Source: Craterostigma plantagineum | Lineage: Eukaryota > Streptophyta > Magnoliopsida > Lamiales > Linderniaceae | Assembly: GCA_027422505.1 (NCBI GenBank) | Contig: JAPQWV010000126.1 | Location: 1,529,001 to 1,593,000, forward strand | Length of the DNA: 64,000 nt | Direction: 5' to 3' | In this document: piece after piece, positions 12,092 through 22,468 of the stretch | How positions within the stretch are numbered: position 1 is the stretch's first letter | Layout of the letters: each line of letters begins with the position of its first letter | The notes under the pieces: model-generated | The model's database searches: none | What the model was told of the DNA's origin: nothing | The model's input: only the letters and a program-made list of their open reading frames with translations | Translations under genes and position numbers: made by a program

Positions 12092-12379
12092 CTAGCGTTG
12101 GTTGAGACGGTCTACAGCATCTTGTAAACATGTTAGGATTTCTTCAGCAGCTTTTTTCTTTATCTCGCTCGGTTCTGGCTGCAAGAAAAGAAATATAACG
12201 CCATAGCCACATTAGTAAACCTATGAACAGATGGAGGATCATATGGATAATGTTGACACTCTTCAACTTCCATTCAAAGTAATGAGAAAAAAGTGATTTA
12301 GGGCTTACCTTCTCATCTTGACTTTCGAGCCACAATAAGGCCGGTCCTTTAAGATCACCAGCTGCCCATTTCTTCACCT
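12092..12379 (-). pseudogene. Two captured exons of an unidentified gene inside the Helitron
   Basis: Exon at 12309-12379 (acceptor CTTCAG, donor GAAG|GTAAGC) encodes VKKWAAGDLKGPALLWLESQ and a few more residues. It is in phase with the exon at 12092-12178 (acceptor TTGCAG), which encodes PEPSEIKKKAAEEILTCLQD, then AVDRLNQR and a TAG stop. Together they look like the last two exons of a real plant gene, ~50 residues, with a 130-bp intron. I did not recognise the family. As captured DNA it lacks the rest of the gene. Confidence 0.5.
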
Positions 12380-12986
12380 CTGAAGGAGAGAAGAACCGTT
12401 TGGAGGAGGGCCTAGATCAGATACAAAGAATGCGCAACGATCCCCTATGAGGTCTATATGCGCTCCACTAATCAAAACACAACAATCCGCCAATCGCTTG
12501 AAATTACATGTCCAACAATACCTAAAAAATTTAGCTTTTTTACAATATGATTGGTGAATCGTGATTTACTTGCATACCACAAAACTAAAAAGAAAACAAT
12601 AATTATTTTGATTAATATCTGAAACCTTCAGCACACAAATCATAACACCTAGGCATACAAATTCAGGTCCGCAAGTGTACTAATGCACAGAGATAACGGG
12701 TCATATAAGCTTGGCCTTACACCTTTTTAAGGTGAGCAAAGCAATCTCAAATCACATTTTTTCGAGCCTAATAAACATTTCCACAATCACGTATATTTAA
12801 ACACAACGACGACAATAACTAAAGCCAAGATGATCATAACAAATGAATATTTATAGCGTCCAACAGAGACCCCATGATCTTCATCCGAGAAGAACTCGAA
12901 GCTTATGCAGTAAAGTAACGCCAAATAATTCTGCTATTTTCCCAAATTGAACAAATGGCAAAAGCTTACATAAGGTCAGTCGCATA

Positions 12987-13262
12987 AAAATTAGAGGTGC
13001 TACTCAATAAAAGAGGCTTAAAGGTGCTGAATGTAGCAAGTAACAGGATCACGGGTCAGATTCCAAGCACGAATTCTAACCTCGGCAGGCTCAATTTTCG
13101 AGGAATAAGATCTCGGCCACCATCCCGCGGAGCCTCGATCAGCTGGCGAGTCTTTTCGACGGGTCGATTAAAGGGGTGCAGACAAATTTATGGGCCAATA
13201 GGCTTTGTGGAGAGGTTTTGAGGCCGTTCAATGTCTTCCCTGCTTGTGCATAGAAGGTGAAT
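12987..13262 (+). pseudogene. Captured leucine-rich-repeat gene fragment inside the Helitron
   Basis: The plus strand reads LKVLNVASNRITGQIPS, a canonical plant LRR (LxxLxLxxNxIxGxIPx). After a shift of frame it reads NKISATIPRSLDQLASLF and, ~20 residues on, ANRLCGEVL, resembling the end of an LRR ectodomain where N-x-LCG is common. At least one frameshift and no start or kinase domain: a broken piece of an LRR receptor-type gene. It runs opposite to the Helitron. Confidence 0.6.
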
Positions 13263-13582
13263 ATCTATTGAACCCATTGTCGTGTGGTAGTCGATGGAGC
13301 GTCTGATAAAGTTGGAGCATCTGATAAAGGTCTTTTTCAAGGTTTTAAAGCGTAAATTGCGATCTTTTGATAAACTATACTGTTTAACTGCCCTATCATT
13401 AATAATGGGGATATAATATAAATTCCAAGACTGTCCATCTACTCTATTATTGTACGGTAGTTATAAGGCTTTTCATAAGGTTTGCAAAGTTTTTCCACGT
13501 GTCCAGTTGTAGTTCTATTTTGTTGCTGAGGTGTCCTCACAAGAGAGTGTACATCGATCTTTTATATATATAGATTAGTTTA

Positions 13583-14178
13583 AAAGGAACCCTGTTTAGT
13601 ACCCATGAAATCTCCTGTCCCAGTTTATGTATCCCACTTTATGTCCCAAAATACAAAATTTAAAAATTTGTGATTCTTACGGATACAGAAAAATATAAGA
13701 TATGGATATCATTTTGATCATCATAACATAAGGAATAAATTGGTGATGTTTATATATTTTTATCATATATATCACATAAAATAATAGTGATTTTATGATT
13801 TGTTAATTGTGGAGTTAAAATAATTTAAAATTAGTGAGAAAATCTGCTAGCCCCTAGATCAAAAAATCGATGACTGTGATTAAATGGGACAGGAAGTGGG
13901 ATACAAAAAATTGGACAGACGATTTCATCCGCTGTTTAGTTGGTCCCAAACCATTTTATACATTTTACTAAATTGGGCGTCCTACACCTTTTATATATTT
14001 CCTTATTTAGCAAAAAACTATCACAAACAATCAATATAATAACATTAAATATTGTTCAAAGACGTATCAAAATATATACTTTTTACCTTTTAACTGTACT
14101 ATATTATTAAAATATGCAGTCTCTTAAAAACCGTGCCAGACATCAAATGTCCATAACCCTTTGGGACAGAGGGAGTAA
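13583..14178. mobile_element. Stowaway-like element split by a Mutator-like MITE
   Basis: The right end reads CCCTTTGGGACAGAGGGAG, the inverse of the CTCCCTCTGTCCC-type end. The left end is near 13583-13592 and resumes at 13932 as TGTTTAGTTGGTCCCAAACC. The interior is AT-rich and non-coding. The left terminus is eroded, so the exact start is uncertain. Confidence 0.5.
13601..13931. mobile_element. Mutator-like MITE (331 bp) with 9-bp target duplication
   Basis: A perfect 9-bp direct repeat CTGTTTAGT flanks it (13592-13600 and 13932-13940), the length typical of Mutator-like elements. The ~36-bp imperfect terminal repeats share ATGAAATC, CTGTCC and GTATCCCAC in inverted order. No ORF. It is inserted in the end of a Stowaway-like element, 27 bp from the Helitron terminus. 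Confidence 0.8.
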
Positions 14179-14266
14179 TATGTACGTATATATGTACGCG
14201 GACATACGACTCTAGTAAGATGTGATACAATAATTATTTGGTTTGGTATGTCACCAATAGTTTATA

Positions 14267-14581
14267 GGGTATATTAAAATTCAGGCCCCAAAAGTGATTA
14301 AAAATAGTTTTCAGGACCTTTCAGAAAAATTTTAGTTTAAAGGTCCCAATTTTTTGTAAAATTTAAAGATAAAGACCTAAATTACACAACTGTTATAAAA
14401 TGTATATGAAATGTTATCGGATGATCGTTTTCTGTTATTTTCAGAACAATGAACTGCTACTGTAGAACAATGAATTGTTACTGCAGACCAATAAATTATT
14501 ACTGAATAATCGGGTTCTAAAAACTAATTTTTTTCTGACAAGGACGTTCAGACCCTAACAGGCCTGAACGAAAATTTTCCC
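14267..14581. mobile_element. MITE, GGGCCTGAA family, second copy
   Basis: Left end GGGTATATTAAAATTCAGGCC; the inverse of the right end is GGGAAAATTTTCGTTCAGGCC. The inside carries two or three GAACAATGAAnTGnTACTGnA units near 14445-14500, as in the copy at 3416-3786, but only in one orientation. It is in inverted orientation relative to the copy at 48549-48866. Confidence 0.65.
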
Positions 14582-14625
14582 AATTTTATATATAGCCGAA
14601 AGTTACTGCGATTAATAGTAGTAAG

Positions 14626-15215
14626 CAGGGTTTTCATGACCGGATCGGACCGGCCGGTTCCGGTCGAAAACCGGTGAATCGGTCGGAATTCCGGTTCGTA
14701 CCGGTCCGGTCTAGGTTTTAATAAAAAGAAAAAAAAAAACGTGTTATATAGAAAGTAAGCAACGGATATCCATATTAAGTGACTTTGGTATACTACTGGC
14801 AAAGGGCTTTGGATTAAAATCTTTCTATTGGGCTGAGTTGGGTTTGATCCTTCACCAAGGCCTTTTACTTTTTTATTTTATAATTAAATCATTAGCCCAA
14901 TATTTCATTTATTTTAATTTTGACCCCTAAAATTTACAAATTTAATTATTGAGATCCTATTATGCAATTAATTTTACTACCAACACAATTTACTTTATTC
15001 AATTATGATCCATATGTTTATAAAATTTTAATTTGTTCACTGGAACATGTATATTTACGATTTTATTTGATTAACTCATCATAAATAATATATTTATCAT
15101 ATCTAGAGGTAGCGATTTTTTACCGGTTTGATTCCGATTTTATACCGGTTAAACCACTAAACCTTAAACCACTAAAATTTCCGGTCCGGTTCCAAAACCC
15201 GGTCTTAAAACCTTG
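14626..15215. mobile_element. hAT-type non-autonomous element (590 bp)
   Basis: Termini CAGGGTTTTCATGACCGG and the inverse of CCGGTCTTAAAACCTTG. The CAGGG start is typical of hAT. Flanks GTAGTAAG (14618-14625) and GTAGTAAA (15216-15223) form a 7-of-8 target duplication. Subterminal DNA is rich in CCGGTTCCGGTC-type repeats; the centre is AT-rich and non-coding. Confidence 0.75.
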
Positions 15216-15223
15216 GTAGTAAA

Positions 15224-16060
15224 GCGACGTTGTTAGTTAGTGATCCCCATGGCCACGGAGTTTCTTATCATGATTGATTAAGCAAATCAATCTCTTCACT
15301 GCAATAAAAGTCAAATCAAAATAGTTTTATTGATATGGGATTTGATTTTTGACACGTATGCTGCAATTCAGTGCAACGTGGCACCAACAATCAACCACGC
15401 GTCCGGCGATTAATACCTTCGAATTATATGGTTTGAATTATTATTAAAATTTCATTACGTAAAGTGTCTTTATAAAGAATTCCGACCATTCAAATATATT
15501 ATTTTCATGTTTGAAGATCCTTGCAAATTAACAGTACCAACTCCCTCTGTTGAGAATTTGAAAAAAGATAACATCAATATTCCTTCACTATATTTAACTA
15601 TTCTGATTTAAATTGCGGCAGTCAATTCACGAGTGCAAGAACTTATTTAGCAACATCTTTTCGATTTTTAATTAGCATTGTAATACAAATGTAAAAAGTC
15701 AAGCAAAATAACAAATATAAAAAAAAAAAAAAGAATTAGAAAAAATAGATTGAGGACGTGAATAACAATAAAAAACCACGTAACACGTGTCCGATATCGC
15801 TGGACCAAGTGCGGGGCCCACATATGACCCCCTTGTGAGAATATTCAGCCTCACACACAGAAAAACACACAAACACACACAGAGAGACACACAGATATTC
15901 ATTTTACACAAACAGTCCACTCTCATCTCTCTGCTCTCTCTCTCTCTCTGAGATAATGATTTGACCGTTTACTGTATCTCTCTCACCTCTTATCGATTCA
16001 TTCATCCGAAAATTCGAGAGGTTTGGTTTGTCTTTCAACTTCTTCAGCTTGTCGCTGCTA
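15224..16060 (+). promoter_or_regulatory. Promoter and 5' leader region of the NF-YA gene
   Basis: Non-coding upstream DNA. At 15,925-15,955 there is a CT-rich tract, common in plant 5' leaders. The leader probably ends at CCGAG|GTATAC (16060), a good splice donor, with an intron of ~610 bp before the coding exon. The transcription start cannot be placed from sequence. Confidence 0.45.
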
Positions 16061-16679
16061 CCGAGGTATACATGTGTATATTCTATTTTTGTGAACAATT
16101 CTTAGCTGGTTTTATGATTGCTTGAATTGCCCTAGCTCTGTTAAAGGAGGGTTCTGGGTGCATGATTGTTTTTCTGCTCTGCCTATCTATGGTGGATATG
16201 CATTTAGATGTGATTGTTTCTTGTCTAAATTGAAAGAGGATTATAAGATTTGGGGTTTCGTTTTGACTAGCAAGATAATTCCTCTGTTTGTCCCAAAAAT
16301 GGCTGGTCTTGCGTGGTTCTTGTGTTATCTGAAGAGGCAAGTAAGGAAAGTGAACTTCGTTTGAGTTTTTTTAGGCAAATTGTTAGTTTAGTGGGAACTA
16401 TTGGCTTTTTGTTGTCTGGAACTTTTTTTTGGTTTCTTCTATGAAAGCATGTTAGAGATATTAGGCTTTCTAGATTCTAGCAGTTAGTTCTATGATTTTG
16501 CTTTAGGTAAGACACCAGTTAAACCAAGTAAAAGTTTATCTGAAGTCTCATAAACATTCAAAAAATGTGGGGAAAAAAAATCTCGTGAACTGCAAGTTTT
16601 ATGTATTTGGCTGTGAATGAGTTTGGATCTGACTCAAGTTAATTAATCATCGCTTGTTTTTGCTTCAATTTAAAGGAGG

Positions 16680-18000
16680 ATGCCAACCACGTCGAAGCAT
16701 ATGTACCAAGGAGAATCAAACCTTCACAATGGCTCGAATTCAACTGCTAACGCTTGGTTAAATCCCGCTGTATACAATTCGCTGTCCTCAGCAGTGTGGG
16801 GAGGAAATTCGTCAGAATCTTCGTCTTTCGAGCAATCTTTTGATGGGCATTCACATTCAGAGGGCGGCGTAGCAAATGAGGAAGAAGATGATTGCACGAC
16901 CAAAAGCTCGAAAGGTGCGTTCTTCTTTTTGCCTTTGTAGAATCAATGCAAGAGAATTCTATGGCTTTCGACAGTTTTAGTTACAAACTGCTGTAATTAA
17001 AAGTCTTTAATCTTACGAAGCTGAGTAATGACTCTTGCCATCTCTCTAGATGGGAGCCAGCGCAGAACGAACAATTCGAGTTTCCAGCATATGCAATTGA
17101 CGGTAAGAATGCGGCAATTTTGATATTTCTTTCACTCTCCGTTTAAGACTTTGGTTTCAAAGTTGTTTTCTTGCGAATTTTCTGCGATCCTTTTTCCAGG
17201 AATATGCGTCAAATCCTTATGATCCATCGTATGGAGTAACTATGGCTGCTTATGGCCAACCTTTGGTATGAAAATGCGTTACTTTTTTTCTTTTTAAGTT
17301 CTTTATTCTGCAATAAAATCTGCTTCTTCATTCTGGCTTCTGGTAAAGAATCATCCTAGTGAATCTCAGAAGATGTAATGACAATAGTTTCAGTAAAAAC
17401 ACTGATTCTTGAACATCTTATGCCCCTTTTGACGCATTAAAAAAAAGAAAAACAAAAGCTCTGTTTCTTGACTGAAGGTGCTTCCCCTTCAGTTATACGA
17501 CGTTCATCACTCGAGAATGCCACTGCCTTTAGAGGTTGCACAAGATCCCGTCTATGTGAACGCAAAGCAGTACTCTGCTATTCTCCGAAGGAGGCAATCG
17601 CGCGCCAAAGCAGAGCTCGAAAAAAAGCTCGTCAAAGCTCGTAAGGTAGCCCTTTTTTTTCATTCCTTCATTGATAGATGTTCATAGAGCTAAACATTTG
17701 TTAATTTATTTCAGAAACCTACACTGAGTTATTATATATATTACACACCGTGGCTTTGTCGATTTATTACAGCCTTATCTTCACGAATCTCGACACCAAC
17801 ACGCCTTAAGAAGGGCCAGAGGCACGGGCGGTCGTTTTGTGAAGAAATCCCAAGCGCAAGAAACAACTGAACACAACAACAGCTCAACTATTTCGTATGG
17901 GTCGGAATCTCTCGAGGTTCAAAATGACGGTTCGCAAGCAGGTTTACAAGGGCCCGAAGCAAATCACCAATGCAATGGAAATACCATTGCAAAATGGTAG
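16680..18000 (+). CDS. NF-YA subunit of the CCAAT-binding complex (249 aa, five coding exons)
   Basis: Coding exons 16680-16914, 17050-17102, 17200-17265, 17478-17645 and 17773-18000, all with GT-AG introns and consistent phase. The protein has a Ser/Asn-rich N-terminus with an acidic EEEDD patch (residues ~68-72). The NF-YA core spans the last two exons: an NF-YB/YC-interaction helix ([24 protein letters not shown]), a linker KARKPYL, and the DNA-contacting part [23 protein letters not shown] joins the NF-YB/NF-YC dimer in the nucleus and recognises CCAAT boxes. One deviation: the usual His of KQYHA/GI is Ser (TCT codon). The start is the first ATG after the leader intron acceptor. A candidate miR169 site lies in the 3' UTR. 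Broken copies of this gene lie among the MMP genes downstream. Which NF-YA member it is cannot be decided here. Confidence 0.93.
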
Positions 18001-19037
18001 ATAAGTGTTTGTCCTGCGTTAGCTTTAGCGAGAAGATTATGGAAAAAGGAAGTGCTGCTTAGTTGCTTGCCTAGTCTGAATCTTACATGGCGCGGCAAAA
18101 TCATTCTTGGCTTTCTTTTTCTTTTCTTTTCTCTTTTTTTCTGTGTGGCAGGGTTTATATTTAGGGTGATCCTTTTAAAAAGTTTATTTTCTATTCTCCT
18201 CTTCATGTTTGTACACTATTATATGACTCGGTTTAGAATGGAAGGGTATGTACAAAGCTTTTCTTTTTAGGACACACAGAGCTCTTTCGTTGGTTTGTAA
18301 AAACTATAGCATTCTGAATATTTGATGGTTTTCTTTCATTGCAAAAACATATTATTATTAATACAGCTATGTATAGCGCAACTTCAAAGATCTCGTGTTC
18401 CAATTTCAAAGTATGTAAGACAAGGCTTACTTTACAACTGAGCAGATGCTTCAACTTCTCCATCGTTATACCTACTTGATACATATCTTCATCCGTCTAA
18501 TAACCATAGTAATTTTTTGATAGCTTTATATCATTACACTTGTGTCATATCTTCCATCTAAAAACGTCCCATCCAAAAACGAACTCAAAACCCAGGTCTT
18601 CATGGCAATATATGATGCTCATCTTCCATCAGAATCTTATAGTCGTCCAAAAAGAATGGATCTTTAACAATTGTTCTGAAGCAGAAGACGGCGGACATAG
18701 AACTATCGGGTCAAAGGCACCTCTCAATGACGACCACTCTCACGTAATATAATGTTAAATAAGATATATAAAGTTCATATTTCAATATGTAAATTTTCCG
18801 TCCCGTAGATGATATTGATTATCAAGGGTTCCATAATTCATCCATCTTTCCTCTTTTTTCTTTCTTTCTTATTGCTTTAGTTTCAAAATCTTCAATCACA
18901 TGTAGTAGGTACTAGCAAAATGATATTATTAATTGTCATACCTAAAAATGATGGATTAGCCTTACAAGGATGACGTCATTCCGATAATATTCTACTGAAA
19001 ATTAAAATAGATAGATTATTGATATGATCATATCTAT
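18001..19037. other. NF-YA 3' UTR and NF-YA to MMP spacer
   Basis: Apart from the miR169 site there is no gene. Phrases from this spacer (for example TCAAAGGCACCTCTCAAT near 18711 and TTCAACTTCTCCATCGT near 18450) recur at 29,350-29,580 and in part near 21,200. This shows that the spacer was duplicated together with the flanking genes. Confidence 0.7.
18094..18113 (+). promoter_or_regulatory. Candidate miR169 target site in the NF-YA 3' UTR
   Basis: GGCAAAATCATTCTTGGCTT lies 94 bp after the stop codon. Plant NF-YA transcripts are classically cleaved by miR169 at 3'-UTR sites of the type GGCAAnTCATyCTTGGCTT. This copy has one extra A in the A-run, which would bulge in the duplex. Family, position and sequence agree; cleavage itself is inferred. 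Confidence 0.7.
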
Positions 19038-19937
19038 CTACCTAGGGTACAATGCTGTAATTGCCTCGAAATCATCCTTGTTAATCTCCCTCCTCTCTCT
19101 AACATCAATCGTAGGAGCCATTACCGCCGTGGAATCATCGCTGTGCAATAGACCCAAAACGTGCCCTATCTCATGCAACGCCACGGTGTCCAAATAATAA
19201 TCTCCAGAATTATCTTCGTACGTTATCCAATCCTCTTCCTGGTTGAACACCATTCTTCCATCCGTAGGCAATCTCGCAAGCGCCAGCGTACCGTACTTTA
19301 ACCTCTCAAAGCTTATCTTTATATCATGCTTTTCGCCGCTCCCAACTTGGATGAAGACTAGGCGACCACTCGTCATAGTCCACTTTTCGAACGCATCGCT
19401 TATGGGTTCGAAGGAGTCTGCTCTTGCGGAAGGTTCGAACGCATAGGTAAGGGATCTTAGTTTGTTGTCTGGCCACTTACGCTTCGATATCTTGTAAAGG
19501 GACGACGAGGAGTTGAAGGACGATGACGTGGCGATGCTGAGCTGGCGAGGATATACGATGTCGGGGAAGCCACATCGAGGCTTTGACATTTGGGCTAGGG
19601 TTTCTTGGTCTAGGGTTCCGCTGATGTTGAGTTTGAAGAATTTTTGGTAGAGCTTTACGGCGGTTTCTAGGGTTTCGTCGAAGGTGTTGCTGTTTAGGGT
19701 TTTGAGATCGGTTGTTGTGTCTATGTAGCCGAGGGTTTTGAGGTATTTCTTCACGAAGATTATTTCTTTTGCTTGGGACCCTTTTCGGGTGCCGTTTAGG
19801 TTCTTCAAGATATCGAATGGTGTCGATGTTGTTGGCTGATCTCCGTTGATCGTGACTTTCGATAGGTCGTAAGCTTCGTGACGAGCGACGAAGAATGAAA
19901 GAGAAATGATAAGAGCGAAGATGTGCGAAGCGGCCAT
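19038..19937 (-). CDS. Matrix metalloproteinase, copy 1 (299 aa, intact, intronless)
   Basis: A plant MMP (matrixin), a secreted zinc endopeptidase made as an inactive precursor. Signal peptide at residues 1-22 (hydrophobic IFALIISLSFF). Propeptide with peptidoglycan-binding-like fold to ~120. Cysteine switch PRCGFPD with Cys122. Catalytic domain with zinc site HEIGHVLGLLHS (His255, His259, His265) and the Met-turn AVMAP. No hemopexin domain, as in all plant MMPs, and no C-terminal GPI or membrane anchor; ends ALYPR. Intronless, as usual in plants. A TATA-like CTATAAAC lies about 60 bp upstream of the ATG. Compared with copies 4 and 6 it lacks the GDG in the SFEKGDGK loop (here SFERLKYG). It lies convergent with NF-YA, 1.0 kb from its stop. 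Confidence 0.93.
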   Translation of the reverse strand: MAASHIFALIISLSFFVARHEAYDLSKVTINGDQPTTSTPFDILKNLNGTRKGSQAKEIIFVKKYLKTLGYIDTTTDLKTLNSNTFDETLETAVKLYQKFFKLNISGTLDQETLAQMSKPRCGFPDIVYPRQLSIATSSSFNSSSSLYKISKRKWPDNKLRSLTYAFEPSARADSFEPISDAFEKWTMTSGRLVFIQVGSGEKHDIKISFERLKYGTLALARLPTDGRMVFNQEEDWITYEDNSGDYYLDTVALHEIGHVLGLLHSDDSTAVMAPTIDVRERREINKDDFEAITALYPR

Positions 19938-20097
19938 TGAGACAATAGATAGTAGTGAGAGTGGATGGATTCTTGTGATGATCGTGGTGCTTGTTTATAG
20001 GGTTGTGACCTGATGTAATTCTATGTTGATTGTGAAGATAATATAGTATCGTGGTGATTATTATAAACAGAAAATCATCAAAAGAAAAGGAAATCAT

Positions 20098-20654
20098 TAA
20101 ATAATATATCTCATTAAAAGAAAAGATAAGGAAACCATTAAAAGAATGGATTCTTCTACTGGCACCCTCCTAATTAATATATCTCATGATTAATATATAA
20201 GGTAAATCATTAAATAGTATTCTATATTAATCATTTTCTCCATTTTCCATAGAGAAGAAAAGGAAAGTTACTCACTAATAGAGTTGAAAGTTTGACCGGC
20301 CGGGCCCCCTACTGTGGGCCTATGTTACGAAGGCCCGAGCTCGTTGTACGATGGGTAGAAAGCCCGCATGTTTTTTGGGCTCCATAAATTTAGACTCGAG
20401 CCCAGTTTTTTTAAGGCCGGGCCAGCCCACAGGCTGGGGCACAAATTTTAAGCTCTATTCTATCATCGATACAAGCGCCTCGGTTTAGATTTCGTATGGT
20501 GATGGTTCTTACATTGCAACAACACATCATCTTCCAAAATCTTCTATTTATGCATATTATGTACTAGAAAAATGATACATCTTAGACGACTTTAGGTATA
20601 TGTGTAGTTTAATAATTATAATCCTCGAAACAATGGAACTTTTTTCTAGCCTTA
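20098..20654. other. MMP1 upstream region
   Basis: Non-coding. At 20297-20450 it has a GC-rich block (GGCCGGGCCCC, AAGGCCCGAGCTCG, GCCGGGCCAGCCCAC) that recurs upstream of MMP copies 2, 3 and 5 (about 22730, 31398, 34655). It is part of the duplicated unit. From ~20555 it matches the DNA downstream of MMP copy 4. Confidence 0.6.
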
Positions 20655-20722
20655 CATTGCTCAAATTGCGTCGTAATCATCCCTGCTAAGCTCACTCATC
20701 TCTCTAATACGAAGTAGGAGCC
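20655..20722 (-). pseudogene. MMP C-terminal stub
   Basis: About 68 bp matching the 3' end of the MMP copy 4 coding sequence (compare 31786-31850): TTGCGTCGTAATCATCCCTG and TACGAAG.AGGAGCCA. It ends abruptly and is followed within ~6 bp by DNA matching NF-YA leader intron. It marks an eighth, nearly deleted MMP copy and a duplication or deletion breakpoint. Confidence 0.7.
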
Positions 20723-20727
20723 AGTAT

Positions 20728-21060
20728 CTGAAGATGCGAGTAAAAAAGAAAAAAGTAAACTTTTCACTTGAAATTCTTTAGACCGAAGAAATCTGAAGAT
20801 TAGTTAAGTGGGGTACCATTGCCATTTTTGTTGTCTTGAACTTTATTGTTTTCCACCAAAGAAATCTGGCACTTGGTCATATGATTTGCGTTTAGGTAAG
20901 ACAGACAGAGCATGTTTACCAAGTAAATCTTATCTCAAGTGTTATAAAAATTCAAAAAAAATGTGGGAAAAAATCTTATGAACTGCTTGTGGAAGTTTAT
21001 ATGGATTTAACTATGAACGAATATAGATCCGACTTTGACTAATCATAACTAGTTTGTTAT
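20728..21060 (+). pseudogene. NF-YA leader-intron remnant
   Basis: Matches 16327-16650 of the NF-YA leader intron: CTGAAGATGCGAGTAA against CTGAAGAGGCAAGTAA, the GTTTAGGTAAGACA phrase, AAATGTGGGAAAAAATCT and GATCYGACT at the same spacing. The NF-YA coding exons are missing. After ~21190 the sequence resumes as NF-YA/MMP spacer, so the gene body was deleted from this copy of the duplicated unit. Confidence 0.75.
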
Positions 21061-21554
21061 TCCCTCATTCTTATCTTTCTATTTTTTAGAGAGAGATGAT
21101 TATAGTAACTGCTCTCTAATTTATTGGTGTGCCGGCCACAATTCTACCCTTAACTTTAAATTTATCCCAATTATATCCACAATGTCTTGAACCTTTCAAT
21201 GCCGACCCTTACGCAATTACGCCTGTAATATATGCACTTTTCTTCTCTTTTATAAGACATATAAAGTTTCCGATTTCAGTATATTATTTGTATTTTCGGG
21301 TCCATCTATTGAAATTAATTATTTAAGGTTCCACCCATATTCTCTTTTTCTTTCCTTTTTATTTTTATTTTTACTAGTTCCAAAATCTTCAATTACGTGT
21401 GACTCTAAGAAAGACAAATTTAGGTATATCTATGTAATAATAATAATTATAATTTTCATAACAAACAATTATGGGACCTTTTCTATTAGCCTTACAGGAC
21501 TTGCCTCATTATTTCTGATAATAGCCTATAGAAAAACAGACAGATCGGTACGAT

Positions 21555-22468
21555 CTACCTAGGGTATAATGCAGTGATTGCCTCGCAATCATCCTTGTTA
21601 AGATCCCTCCTCTCTCTAACACCAAGCGTAGGCGCCATTACCGCTGTGGTATCATCGCTGTGCATTAGACCCAAAATGTGCCCTGCCTCATGCAACGCAA
21701 CGTTGTCCAAATAGAACTCTCCAGACTTATCTTTATATGTTATCCAATCCTCGTCTTTGTCGAACACCATTCTTCCATCCGTAGGCAAAAATGCAAAGGC
21801 CAGCGTACCGTATTTTCCATCCCCTTCTCAAAGCTTATCTTTATATCGGGCTTTTCGCCACTCCCAACTTGGATGAAGATTAGGGTACCGCTCGCCAAAG
21901 TCCACTTTCTGAACGCATCGCTTATGGGTCCGAAAGAGTCTGCTCTCGCGGAAGGTTCGAACGCATAGGTAAGGGATCTTATTTTGCTGTCTGGCCACTT
22001 ACGCTTCGATATCTTGTAAAGGGACGACGAGGAGTTTAAGGATGATAATGATGACGTGCTGCTGCTGAGCTGGCGAGGATATACAATGTCGGGGAAGCCA
22101 CATCGAGGCTTTGACATTTGGGCAAGGGTTTGTTCGTCTAGGGTTCCGCTGATGTTGAGTTTGAAGAATTTTTGGTAGAGCTTTACGGCGGATTCTAGGG
22201 TTTCGTCGAAGGTGTTGCTGTTTAGGGTTTTGGTATCGGTTGTTGTGTCTATGTAGCCGAGGGTTTTGAGGTATTTCTTCACGAAGATGATTTCTTTTGC
22301 TTGGGACCCTTTTCGGGTGCCGTTTAGATTCTTCAAGAAATCGAAGGGTGTTGTTGTTGTTGTGGAATTATCTCCGTCGATAGTCACTTTCGATAGGTCA
22401 TATGCTTCGTGACGAGCGATGAACAAGGAAAGAGAAATGACTAGAGCGAAGATGTATGCAGTGGCCAT
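21555..22468 (-). pseudogene. Matrix metalloproteinase, copy 2 (one frameshift)
   Basis: Signal peptide, propeptide, PRCGFPD switch and most of the catalytic domain read through to about 21830. There GAGAAGGGGATGG replaces GAGAAAGGAGATGG of its paralogues, losing one base. The remainder, including zinc site HEAGHILGLMHS and AVMAP, is intact in the next frame (21555-21788). A TATA box CTATAAATAAG lies about 60 bp upstream of the ATG. This is either a recent pseudogene or a sequencing error in an otherwise functional gene. If translated it would stop before the zinc site and be inactive. Confidence 0.85.

Larger units (their letters stand above)
9005..13574 (-). mobile_element. Non-autonomous Helitron (4.57 kb) carrying gene fragments
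   Basis: On the minus strand the element begins A|TCTATATATATAAAAGATCG (right end, 13574). It ends with an 8-bp-stem hairpin AACCCGTGC-TTTA-GCACGGGT followed by AACACCTAG|T (left end, 9005). TC start, terminal hairpin, CTAG end and insertion between A and T are the defining Helitron features. No Rep/helicase ORF is visible, so replication would be in trans. Inside are exon-like pieces with plant splice sites (11534-11708, 12092-12178, 12309-12379) and an LRR fragment (12987-13262), consistent with the known gene-capture habit of Helitrons. Confidence 0.82.

Noticed and set aside
16083..16364. Small ORFs on both strands before NF-YA
   Set aside because: They lie within the leader intron; the only NF-YA start consistent with the splice structure is at 16680.
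19477..20097. 206-codon minus-strand ORF overlapping MMP copy 1
   Set aside because: Alternative frame of the MMP gene; Arg/His/Asn-rich composition and no domain.
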